Shown here: positions 1 to 5,937 of the stretch, piece by piece
Position numbering within the stretch: position 1 is the stretch's first letter
Layout: every line of letters begins with the position of its first letter
NCBI GenBank assembly: GCA_904397185.1
Contig: CAJFOL010000018.1
Coordinates: 1-9,540 of the forward strand
DNA length: 9,540 nucleotides
Direction of reading: 5' to 3'
DNA from: an uncultured Clostridia bacterium
GTDB lineage: Bacteria > Bacillota > Clostridia > Christensenellales > UBA1242
Program-made: the position numbers and the translations under genes
Notes under the pieces: model-generated
Databases searched by the model: none
The model's input: only the letters and a program-made list of their open reading frames with translations
Told to the model about the DNA's origin: nothing

Positions 1-366
1 TTTATTAAATTTACTGTGACATTTATGCTTGTTTATTTTGGGAAATATTTAAGTGCAGCACCTAGTGTGGCGGTGGCTTTTGACTGGTTTATCGCAACAT
101 TTGAATATTCATCGCTTACCTCGCTCTTTAACAACTTCTTTACAAGGACGAATTTCAATGCCATCAATCTTGTCATACTTCTGCTGTCGACTGCTGTATT
201 AATTTTTGTCGAAGTTATGCAAGAAAAGGGTATAAAGATAAGAAATTCTATACTTGAAAGAAGCGAGGTTTTACAATGGGTTGTATTCTATGTCGCAATT
301 ATTCTTATAATATTGCTTACTGCTTATAGTGGCACTGGTGGAGGATTTGCTTATGAAAACTTCTGA
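1..366 (+). CDS. MBOAT-family membrane O-acyltransferase (DltB/AlgI-like), C-terminal part
   Basis: This is the last 121 codons of a gene whose 5' end lies before the window; the frame is already open at base 1, so the GTG at 16 is not a real start. The fragment has hydrophobic segments typical of the last membrane helices of the MBOAT family: TFMLVYFG near the start, LVILLLSTAVLIFV in the middle and WVVFYVAIILIILL near the end. It finishes with GGFAYENF, which matches the FIYFQF-type C-terminus common in DltB/AlgI proteins. MBOAT proteins move acyl groups from a cytoplasmic thioester donor to an extracellular polymer. The next genes (SGNH protein, adenylating ligase, carrier protein) fit that role, with the ACP as the likely donor. 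The catalytic His region lies upstream of the window and cannot be judged. The usual 'FRA' after the TF-hydrophobic stretch reads 'LSA' here. Confidence 0.8.
   Translation, partial: FIKFTVTFMLVYFGKYLSAAPSVAVAFDWFIATFEYSSLTSLFNNFFTRTNFNAINLVILLLSTAVLIFVEVMQEKGIKIRNSILERSEVLQWVVFYVAIILIILLTAYSGTGGGFAYENF
340..344 (+). promoter_or_regulatory. Shine-Dalgarno GGAGG inside the MBOAT 3' end
   Basis: GGAGG lies 8 nt before an ATG at 353, not before the ATG at 381 that opens the SGNH frame. The ATG at 381 is preceded only by an A-rich stretch and has no Shine-Dalgarno of its own. This site therefore bears on how the SGNH gene is translated. Confidence 0.6.
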
Positions 367-388
367 TATAAATAAAAAAAATGAATAA
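353..388 (+). CDS. Short 11-codon leader ORF, or the true N-terminus of the SGNH gene
   Basis: ATG at 353, with a good Shine-Dalgarno, reads MKTSDINKKNE and stops at TAA 386-388. It overlaps the end of the MBOAT gene and the start of the SGNH gene (ATG 381), and it crosses a run of eight A (374-381). If that run had seven A, this frame would continue directly into the SGNH protein. Either this is a coupling leader whose stop (ATGAATAA overlap) allows reinitiation at 381, or the two frames are one gene joined by slippage or separated by a sequencing indel. Confidence 0.35.
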   Translation: MKTSDINKKNE

Positions 389-1439
389 AATAATTGTTTT
401 TTTGGCAAAAGTCGTGCTTGTGATATGTATTGCACTTGCAACGTGTGGACTTTTTAATTTTATGCTCGTTGCACCTATTCAAACTTCTGTTTTAGGGACA
501 ATTATGGCTGACGTCGAGTCGCAAAATGAGAATATAGATGTTATGCTTTTAGGTAGTTCTAGGACATATCGAGGTATTGATGCACCATATTTGACGGAAA
601 CTCTGGATGAAAATGTCTTTAACATTGCCTCAAACAGTGTTACCTATATTTCTCTTTATCACCTGCTTGTAGAGTTATGCAAAACTAATGTTCCTGATAA
701 AATATTCTTGGAGGTATCTTCTGTGAACTTTAAACGAGATACAGGGACAGAAGATTCTTACATATATCAAATTTTGACAGGTCAAAATCAAAAGGATTAT
801 CAAGAGGCGATATCATATGATTATAAGGAAAATCTTGGCATTTTTGAGTTTGTCAATTACTTAAATAATTTTGCAAATGGTAAATTTACAGAAAATATAA
901 CGTACAAACTAAATCCTGATAAATCAATCGGCAGTGCATTAAATAATGATAAATCTTTTTATGAAGGACATGGCTATTCTTATGCTGAGGCGACCGCCGA
1001 AGGAAAAGAAATGGTTTTGCCAAACAGTTATTTAACAGACGGAGATATGTGGGATGAGAAAGATATAAATGAAAAAGCATTATCATATTTTTTCAAAATA
1101 ATTGATTATTGCCAAGATAAAAATATTGAAATTGTGCTTTATTCTTTGCCTTATCCTAAAGTTATAATTGAAAAGTATTATGATGAATTTGTTTCATTTG
1201 ACAATTCTTTAAAATCTTTTATTGAAAATTATTCTGGAATAGAATTTCTTGATTTTTCAAAGATTAAAAAAGAATATATGGAATTGAATATAGACTATTT
1301 TTATAATGCTAATCACTGCAACGGAAAAGGTGCCGAAGTGCTTTCGCCTATTTTTAGAGAAATTTATAGCGAATTAGAAAACGGGTCATACTCGTATGAT
1401 AAATGGTTTTATAGAAGTTATGCCGATTTAGTAAAATAA
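381..1439 (+). CDS. Membrane-anchored SGNH/GDSL-like protein, DltD-like
   Basis: The 352-residue protein has one N-terminal membrane helix (about residues 4-27) and then an extracytoplasmic SGNH-hydrolase-like domain. The nucleophile block is LLGSSRTYRG, with Ser59-Ser60; by analogy with DltD the second Ser is catalytic. The C-terminal His block reads NANH at 309-312 followed by NGKGAEVLS, the position where relatives have DxxH, so the acidic member of the triad is Asn here. Paired with an MBOAT protein, such proteins (DltD, AlgJ/AlgX type) help hand the acyl group to, or remove it from, a surface polymer outside the membrane. It sits 14 nt after the MBOAT gene and its stop codon is part of the next gene's ribosome binding site, so it is in the same operon. 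The start is uncertain: ATG 381 lacks a Shine-Dalgarno (see the leader at 353). Confidence 0.75.
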   Translation: MNKIIVFLAKVVLVICIALATCGLFNFMLVAPIQTSVLGTIMADVESQNENIDVMLLGSSRTYRGIDAPYLTETLDENVFNIASNSVTYISLYHLLVELCKTNVPDKIFLEVSSVNFKRDTGTEDSYIYQILTGQNQKDYQEAISYDYKENLGIFEFVNYLNNFANGKFTENITYKLNPDKSIGSALNNDKSFYEGHGYSYAEATAEGKEMVLPNSYLTDGDMWDEKDINEKALSYFFKIIDYCQDKNIEIVLYSLPYPKVIIEKYYDEFVSFDNSLKSFIENYSGIEFLDFSKIKKEYMELNIDYFYNANHCNGKGAEVLSPIFREIYSELENGSYSYDKWFYRSYADLVK

Positions 1440-1448
1440 GGAGTTGAT

Positions 1449-2954
1449 ATGAATATAACAAACATATTAGAAAATTCATTGAAGTTTAAAGACCGTACTG
1501 CCTATAAATTTCATGATAAAAGTTTAAGTTTTAGGCAGGTCTATGATTATTCCTATGCGGTGGCGACAAAAATTTGCAAGGAGAGCGAAGAAAATAAACC
1601 TATAATCATCATATCAAACAAAAATATTTTTGTACCCTCTGTATATCTTGGTATCGCACTTGCGAATTGCTATTATGTCCCGCTTTCTACAGAAATGCCA
1701 AATACTAAATTGCAACAGATTATAGATTTTGGGCAAAGTGAAGTTATTATTTGTGATGACGAATCTATAGACAATGTTAAAAGTTTGCAGTTTTCGGGTA
1801 AAATATTATCAATAAATGACTGCATAAGTCAAAAAAAAGACGAGGAAGAAGTAAACAGAAGAAAAGAAAATATTGTTGATTCAAATCCGCTATATGTAAT
1901 CTTTACTTCAGGCTCTACAGGTGTGCCAAAGGGTGTAGTGACAAGTCATTATTCTGTTGCCGATTATGTCCAAACCTTTGCTGACACTTTTGATATAGGT
2001 CAAGATGAAATATTTGGAAATCAAGCACCGCTTGACTATATTGCTGGCATTAGAGATATTTATATTCCGCTTATAAAAGGTTGTTGTTCGGTATTTTTAC
2101 AGAAAAACCTATTTTCTACTCCTAAATTATTGTTTGAAACCTTAAATAATGAAAAAATAACGACAATATGCTGGGTAAGTCCTGCCCTTGCACTATGCTG
2201 TCAATTTGATGTGTTTAAAGAAGTAAAATTAAAATATGTGAAAAAGGTGTTCTTTACTGGCTCAGTGCTTGACTATAAATATCTAAATATGTGGAAAGAT
2301 GAACTTCCTAATGCCCTTTTTGTCAATCATTATGGACCTACTGAAATAACTGCAAGTTGTAGTTATTATATAGTTGACAATAGCAAAAAGTATGACAAAA
2401 ATTTACCTATTGGAAAAGCATTTAAAAATCGAAAGATAATTGTGCTTACAAAGGATAACAAACTTGCAAAGATAGGCGAAGTAGGACAAATTTGTGTTAT
2501 AGGAAATTGTTTGGCACTTGGATATTTCAAAAACGAGAGTAAGACAAGCGAATGTTTCATTCAAAATCCGTTGAATGATTTGTATAGGGAGATGCTATAC
2601 AAAACTGGAGATTTAGGATATCTTGGAGAGGACGGAAATCTTTATTTTACTGGTAGAATAGACAATCAAATTAAACATATGGGGCATAGAGTTGAACTTG
2701 GAGATATTGAAAATCTTGCCGTAACGTGTGAAAATGTTAAAGAATGCTGTTGTGTATATGATAGCAAAAAATCGGTCATAATTTTGTTTTATTCAGGAGT
2801 TGCTACCGCTGGAGAGATAAGCAAGTTTTTAAGAAAGAGTCTGCCATCTTTTATGATTCCTAGAAAACTTATCAATTTGGAAAGTTTACCAAAACTATAT
2901 AATGGAAAAATCGATAGGCTTAGCCTAAAAAGACAGGCAGGTATAGAAGCATGA
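1449..2954 (+). CDS. Adenylate-forming ligase (DltA-like, NRPS A-domain type) loading a carrier protein
   Basis: A 501-residue stand-alone adenylation enzyme, the normal DltA length. Core motifs are all present: P-loop TSGSTGVPKG (153-162), NHYGPTE (293-299), YKTGDLG (384-390), GRIDNQIKHMGHRVEL (402-417) and NGKIDR (485-490), whose Lys487 is the expected catalytic lysine. It should activate a carboxylic acid with ATP and transfer it to the phosphopantetheine of the downstream ACP. From remembered DltA sequences, NQAP (191-194) aligns without gaps; the Asp that binds the amino group (about 197 in Bacillus DltA) is Ile197, with an Asp two positions earlier (Asp195), and the Cys that selects D-Ala (about 269) is Thr270. 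I therefore infer a substrate other than D-Ala, possibly a non-amino acid or an amino acid with a shifted amine. Start is supported by AAGGAG (1438-1443), which includes the upstream stop codon. It ends in an ATGA overlap with the GNAT gene. Confidence 0.85.
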   Translation: MNITNILENSLKFKDRTAYKFHDKSLSFRQVYDYSYAVATKICKESEENKPIIIISNKNIFVPSVYLGIALANCYYVPLSTEMPNTKLQQIIDFGQSEVIICDDESIDNVKSLQFSGKILSINDCISQKKDEEEVNRRKENIVDSNPLYVIFTSGSTGVPKGVVTSHYSVADYVQTFADTFDIGQDEIFGNQAPLDYIAGIRDIYIPLIKGCCSVFLQKNLFSTPKLLFETLNNEKITTICWVSPALALCCQFDVFKEVKLKYVKKVFFTGSVLDYKYLNMWKDELPNALFVNHYGPTEITASCSYYIVDNSKKYDKNLPIGKAFKNRKIIVLTKDNKLAKIGEVGQICVIGNCLALGYFKNESKTSECFIQNPLNDLYREMLYKTGDLGYLGEDGNLYFTGRIDNQIKHMGHRVELGDIENLAVTCENVKECCCVYDSKKSVIILFYSGVATAGEISKFLRKSLPSFMIPRKLINLESLPKLYNGKIDRLSLKRQAGIEA

Positions 2955-3763
2955 AAAAGATAAAATTCTTTCAAGAATATTTAGATATCATTTCTGAGGC
3001 TCAAGAAAAAAGACTAAAAAATCTTAATTGTTACCTTATGCCTCAAGATATTCAATTTTTAATTCAAAAAGAAAGACTATTTTATTTAAAAAATGAAAAT
3101 ATAATTGAAATTATAGAAGAAAATGATAATTATTATAAAGTTTGTTTTTATTCCAATGAAAATTTTGAATTTTTGTCATTTATTAGCGAAAAACCTATCC
3201 TTACCGACTTACCTTACAGCGGTGAGAAAAATCAAAGATTTTATGACCTTGAAAATATGCTACTAAGAGAAGGTTTTGTCTTGAATGCCGAAAGTTCTCG
3301 GATGATAAAACGAGACTTTTCACATAAAGAGATAGATGATAAAATTTTTCAAGACTATTCTATCGCACATATGAAAGAAACAGACATTGAAAAGGTTATG
3401 AAGATTTGGAAAGATAACTTCGATGATATACAAAATTTATTGTATAGCAAAGAGGAGTTGAAAGAGTATATTGATGATATCTATGTTTGTAAAGATAAAC
3501 TAGGAAATATTGTTGGAGTTATGGAAATAGTAATAAGTGGCAAAAATGGATGGATTCAAAAAATTGCCATTGATAAATCTTTTCAAGGCAAGGGCTTAGG
3601 TACAATAATGGAGATTTTTTATATAAATACTTGCAAAACATTAGGAATAAAGAACCTTTTATTGTATACTATTGATGACAATCTGCAAGCACAAGCCTTT
3701 CATAAGAAATTTGGATTTGTGCCAGACGGAAAACACAACTGTCAATATATTTATAGGAGATAA
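2951..3763 (+). CDS. GNAT-family acyltransferase with an extra N-terminal domain
   Basis: A 270-residue, two-part protein. Residues about 135-268 are a GNAT fold: WIQKIAIDKSFQGKGLG carries the acyl-CoA pyrophosphate loop QGKGLG (212-217), and TIDDNLQAQAFHKKFGFV (240-257) is the motif B helix-turn typical of the family. Residues 1-130 do not match a domain I can name with confidence; a strand-rich stretch, FYLKN...YYKVCFYSNE...KPILTDLPYSG, ends in GFV...SSRM, and it could be a degenerate second GNAT repeat. The gene overlaps the ligase by ATGA and lies 2 nt before the ACP, so all three should be co-translated. A plausible role is to acylate the cargo while it is on the carrier, or to recognise the carrier thioester through the extra domain; neither is shown by sequence. 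The canonical dlt operon has no GNAT gene. Confidence 0.8.
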   Translation: MKKIKFFQEYLDIISEAQEKRLKNLNCYLMPQDIQFLIQKERLFYLKNENIIEIIEENDNYYKVCFYSNENFEFLSFISEKPILTDLPYSGEKNQRFYDLENMLLREGFVLNAESSRMIKRDFSHKEIDDKIFQDYSIAHMKETDIEKVMKIWKDNFDDIQNLLYSKEELKEYIDDIYVCKDKLGNIVGVMEIVISGKNGWIQKIAIDKSFQGKGLGTIMEIFYINTCKTLGIKNLLLYTIDDNLQAQAFHKKFGFVPDGKHNCQYIYRR

Positions 3764-3765
3764 TT

Positions 3766-3996
3766 ATGGATAAATTAATGGAAATTCTTACTGAAGCAAG
3801 ACCTGACCTTGATTTTACAAAGGAGACAAAACTTATTGACGATGATATCTTAGATAGTTTTGATATAATCACAATAGTTGGAGAAATCAATTCGGTTTTT
3901 GATATCAATATCAATGTCGGCGACCTTGTACCTGAAAACTTCAATAGTGCAAGTGCTATTTGGCAAGTTATTCAAAAATATATGAATGAACAATAA
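3766..3996 (+). CDS. Acyl/aminoacyl carrier protein, DltC-like
   Basis: A 76-residue acidic carrier protein, the normal size for ACP and DltC. The phosphopantetheine site is LDSFDI with Ser31; DSF rather than DSL is what DltC proteins have. The helix after it (IITIVGEINSVFDI) and the second acidic segment (GDLVPENFNSASAIWQVI) match the ACP fold. It would carry the acid activated by the upstream ligase as a thioester and present it to the MBOAT protein at the membrane. AGGAG is at 3756-3760 inside the end of the GNAT gene, and only 2 nt separate the genes. It is the last gene of the operon and is followed by a terminator. Ser31 must be modified by a phosphopantetheinyl transferase, and acpS lies immediately downstream on the other strand. 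Confidence 0.88.
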   Translation: MDKLMEILTEARPDLDFTKETKLIDDDILDSFDIITIVGEINSVFDININVGDLVPENFNSASAIWQVIQKYMNEQ

Positions 3997-4001
3997 AAAA
4001 T

Positions 4002-4043
4002 AGAGTTTGATTTTTAAGTTTTTACTTAGTCAAACTCTTTTTT
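4002..4043 (+). terminator. Intrinsic terminator between the operon and acpS, probably bidirectional
   Basis: GAGTTTGA (4003-4010) pairs with TCAAACTC (4030-4037), with an inner AAGT/ACTT stem (4016-4019 with 4024-4027) and a TTTT loop. A T-run at 4038-4043 follows on the plus strand. On the minus strand the same hairpin is followed by TATTTTTT, so it can also end acpS, whose stop codon lies about 35 nt before it on that strand. Confidence 0.85.
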
Positions 4044-4071
4044 ATATTTATTTTTTTATCTAACATCTTTT

Positions 4072-4428
4072 TTACTTTATTATACATATTGCAAGAGAAA
4101 TATCATTTGAAGTTACACTTACATCTATTGACGAGTAGCCTTTTTCAATAAAAACTTCCTTTGCCCTGCCATGCAATGTAATTTTCGGTGAATTTTTAAT
4201 TATTTCAACTTCTATATCAAGTGGCGAAACACCTTGCGAAAAACCATAACATAGGGCTTTTGAGACCGCCTCTTTTATTGCAAACAATTGTGCAAAATAT
4301 TTTTCTTCATATTTTTTTGATTGTAAAAATGACAACTCACTTTTTGTGTATAGTGAATTTAGATGGTCATGCGTGATCTTAAATTTTGCAAAACGTTTAT
4401 TTTCTATTATATCAACTCCAATTTCCAT
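4072..4428 (-). CDS. acpS: Holo-[acyl-carrier-protein] synthase (4'-phosphopantetheinyl transferase)
   Basis: Transfers 4'-phosphopantetheine from CoA to the conserved Ser of carrier proteins, with Mg2+. With the chosen start the protein is 118 residues, normal for AcpS. It has MEIGVDII at the N-terminus with metal-binding Asp6, and FAIKEAVSKAL with Glu53 and Lys52/Lys57, the second signature of the family. The C-terminus DVSVTSNDISLAICII matches the last family strand. I chose the ATG at 4428: AGGAG lies 5 nt upstream of it, and the longer alternative ATG at 4446 overlaps the -10 box and has no ribosome binding site. It is convergent with the dlt-like operon, so it may prime that ACP as well as the fatty-acid ACP. 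Whether it is the genome's only AcpS cannot be told here. Confidence 0.9.
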   Translation of the reverse strand: MEIGVDIIENKRFAKFKITHDHLNSLYTKSELSFLQSKKYEEKYFAQLFAIKEAVSKALCYGFSQGVSPLDIEVEIIKNSPKITLHGRAKEVFIEKGYSSIDVSVTSNDISLAICIIK

Positions 4429-4444
4429 TTTTACTCCTACAATC

Positions 4445-4473
4445 ATTATATCAAAGAAAAAATATCATTGCAA
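4445..4473 (-). promoter_or_regulatory. Sigma-A-type promoter for acpS
   Basis: Reading the minus strand, TTGCAA (4473-4468) is followed by a 17-nt spacer and a perfect TATAAT (4450-4445). The start of transcription is expected near 4438, giving a leader of about 10 nt before the ATG at 4428. The same -35/-10 pair with the same spacing drives tilS. Confidence 0.75.
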
Positions 4474-4507
4474 GAAGAATTAATATCTTTTAAAATTAAT
4501 AAATATT

Positions 4508-4536
4508 TTGTTTTTTTATGGATATTATGATATAGT
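4508..4536 (+). promoter_or_regulatory. Probable promoter for the Ig-like lipoprotein gene
   Basis: TTGTTT (4508-4513), a 17-nt spacer and TATAGT (4531-4536) lie upstream of the AGGAGG ribosome binding site at 4554-4559. The boxes are imperfect and the region is very AT-rich, with a second TATAGT at 4542. It is divergent from the acpS promoter. Confidence 0.4.
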
Positions 4537-4563
4537 TTAGTTATAGTAACTAAAGGAGGCAGA

Positions 4564-5742
4564 ATGAAAAGACGATGTTTTATCAGTTTTTGCATATGTT
4601 CAATACTTTTTTCTGCACTTTTATTGTTTTCGTGTGGCAGGCAGACTGTTCCAGTAGTAGATTTTGATTATCCCCAGCAGATTGAATTGTTTAAAGGGCA
4701 GTCGACCTTTCTTTTGCCTACAATCTATCCAAGCAATGCATATAATTTTAGATTGACCTATTCAAGCTCTAACGATGAAATAGCAGAGGTCAACAGACAA
4801 GGTCATGTTACTGCACTTGAGTACGGCAATGTTACAATAACCTGCACGGTAACTAATGCTGATGGTAGCAAAATTGAAAAGAGTTGTGAAGTGACAATTA
4901 ATGACGGGGATATGTATAAAATAGAAATAGATGAAGACACCTTAAATTTTGAGTACTACGAAGGACAATCTTTTGAAATGGGTGATACTAGAGTCTATGC
5001 TTGTTATGAAAGCGGTGAGAGGGTTCCTCTGGAGGAAGGACAATATGAACTAGAGGTGCCAAACCCACTCACCGTTGGGGCAGTCCTTAAAATAACCTAT
5101 CAAGAATTTACAGATGAAATACCTTTAAATGTTGTTGAAGATTATATTTTAAGGGTGGAGTTGACATCACAGCCTATAAAGACACAGTATTATGTTGGTG
5201 AGCAGTTTGACCCATCAGGTATAACAATAGAAAGTGTTTGGGCGAGCGGAAAGAGAGAGGTTATAAAAAACTTCACTTACGACAATACCCCATTTGATTA
5301 TCTTGATAGTTATGTTACAATAAATTATCAAAGTTTTTCTATTGTAATTCCAATTACTGTAAGTGCAAAGTATCAAGTTACTGATTATAGTAAATTACAA
5401 GAAATTATAGATTCTGCATCTGACGGCGATAGTATTATGATAATAGGTACTCACTTTAATGTTAACACCGTCTATATTCCAGCCTCTAAAAACCTGTTTA
5501 TTTATGGACAGACTGGACAAAGTGTATCAATCACTCCTAGGGCAGGTAGTTCTGCTTTTGTAGTAACAGGGCAGGGAGAAGTAACTTTTGCAAACATGAC
5601 TTTGACTGCACAAGATGAGACAGAACTCATTGTGCTAGAGGATGAAGACAATATAAAGATAAACCTTGAAAGTATGACAATCAACAATTTCCAAGATGAT
5701 GATATGACAACTCAAGAATATATATTACAGAAAAAATATTAA
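4564..5742 (+). CDS. Surface lipoprotein with Ig-like (BIG) domains and a short beta-helix
   Basis: A 392-residue predicted lipoprotein: MKRR, a hydrophobic segment, and the lipobox LFSC with lipid-modified Cys24. About residues 36-113 are a BIG2-type Ig domain (ELFKGQSTFLLP; SSSNDEIAEVNRQGHVTALEYG). Two further beta-sandwich modules follow at about 118-191 and 197-266; the second has YYVGEQFDPSGI...SGKREVI, typical of Big_3-like domains. Residues 270-376 start like a pectate-lyase/right-handed beta-helix domain (LQEIIDSASDGDSIMIIGT, then VTFANMTLT). Such proteins sit on the outer face of the membrane and often bind glycans or other surfaces; no catalytic residues are evident. AGGAGG at 4554-4559 supports the start. 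The beta-helix has only a few rungs and ends in an uncharacteristic tail (MTTQEYILQKKY), so the 3' end may be truncated. The function is unknown beyond its surface location. Confidence 0.75.
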   Translation: MKRRCFISFCICSILFSALLLFSCGRQTVPVVDFDYPQQIELFKGQSTFLLPTIYPSNAYNFRLTYSSSNDEIAEVNRQGHVTALEYGNVTITCTVTNADGSKIEKSCEVTINDGDMYKIEIDEDTLNFEYYEGQSFEMGDTRVYACYESGERVPLEEGQYELEVPNPLTVGAVLKITYQEFTDEIPLNVVEDYILRVELTSQPIKTQYYVGEQFDPSGITIESVWASGKREVIKNFTYDNTPFDYLDSYVTINYQSFSIVIPITVSAKYQVTDYSKLQEIIDSASDGDSIMIIGTHFNVNTVYIPASKNLFIYGQTGQSVSITPRAGSSAFVVTGQGEVTFANMTLTAQDETELIVLEDEDNIKINLESMTINNFQDDDMTTQEYILQKKY

Positions 5743-5767
5743 TAATATATAAAAAATAATATTATTT

Positions 5768-5800
5768 AAAAGCAGATTGAAAAATCTGTTTTTATTTTTT
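5768..5800 (+). terminator. Intrinsic terminator after the Ig-like lipoprotein
   Basis: AAAAGCAGATT (5768-5778) pairs with AATCTGTTTTT (5783-5793) with one G-T pair, closed by a GAAA tetraloop and followed by more T. It lies 25 nt after the stop codon. Confidence 0.85.
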
Positions 5801-5804
5801 GCTA

Positions 5805-5833
5805 TTGAATTTTGTATCTTTTAATTTTATAAT
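5805..5833 (+). promoter_or_regulatory. Sigma-A-type promoter for the integrase
   Basis: TTGAAT (5805-5810), a 17-nt spacer and a perfect TATAAT (5828-5833). Transcription should start near 5840, leaving a leader of about 98 nt that contains the hairpin at 5892-5933. The promoter lies just after the upstream terminator, so the integrase is a separate transcription unit. Confidence 0.65.
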
Positions 5834-5891
5834 TAAATAATATGATAAAAATATTTAAAAAATATGTAAAAAATTCGCTGTTTTTTTGTCG

Positions 5892-5933
5892 TTCTCCTTA
5901 ATTTTTAATTTAATTAATTTTTACAAAGGAGAA
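5892..5933 (+). promoter_or_regulatory. Leader hairpin that pairs the integrase ribosome binding site
   Basis: TTCTCCTT (5892-5899) is a perfect complement of AAGGAGAA (5926-5933), which contains the integrase Shine-Dalgarno AAGGAG located 6 nt before its ATG. The loop of 26 nt is all A/T except one C. If the stem forms, it hides the ribosome binding site, so translation of the integrase would be low unless the stem opens. A trans-acting opener or temperature effect is conjecture. Confidence 0.5.
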
Positions 5934-5937
5934 AATA

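Noticed and set aside
886..1086. Minus-strand open frame of 66 codons
   Set aside because: It is a shadow of the SGNH gene, with no ribosome binding site and no family resemblance. The same holds for the minus-strand frames inside the ligase, ACP, lipoprotein, Ig protein and tilS.
4072..4110. AcpS C-terminal motif reads SVTSND instead of the often seen S-x-S-H
   Set aside because: This position is variable; E. coli AcpS also lacks His there, and the metal-binding Asp and the catalytic Glu/Lys residues are present.
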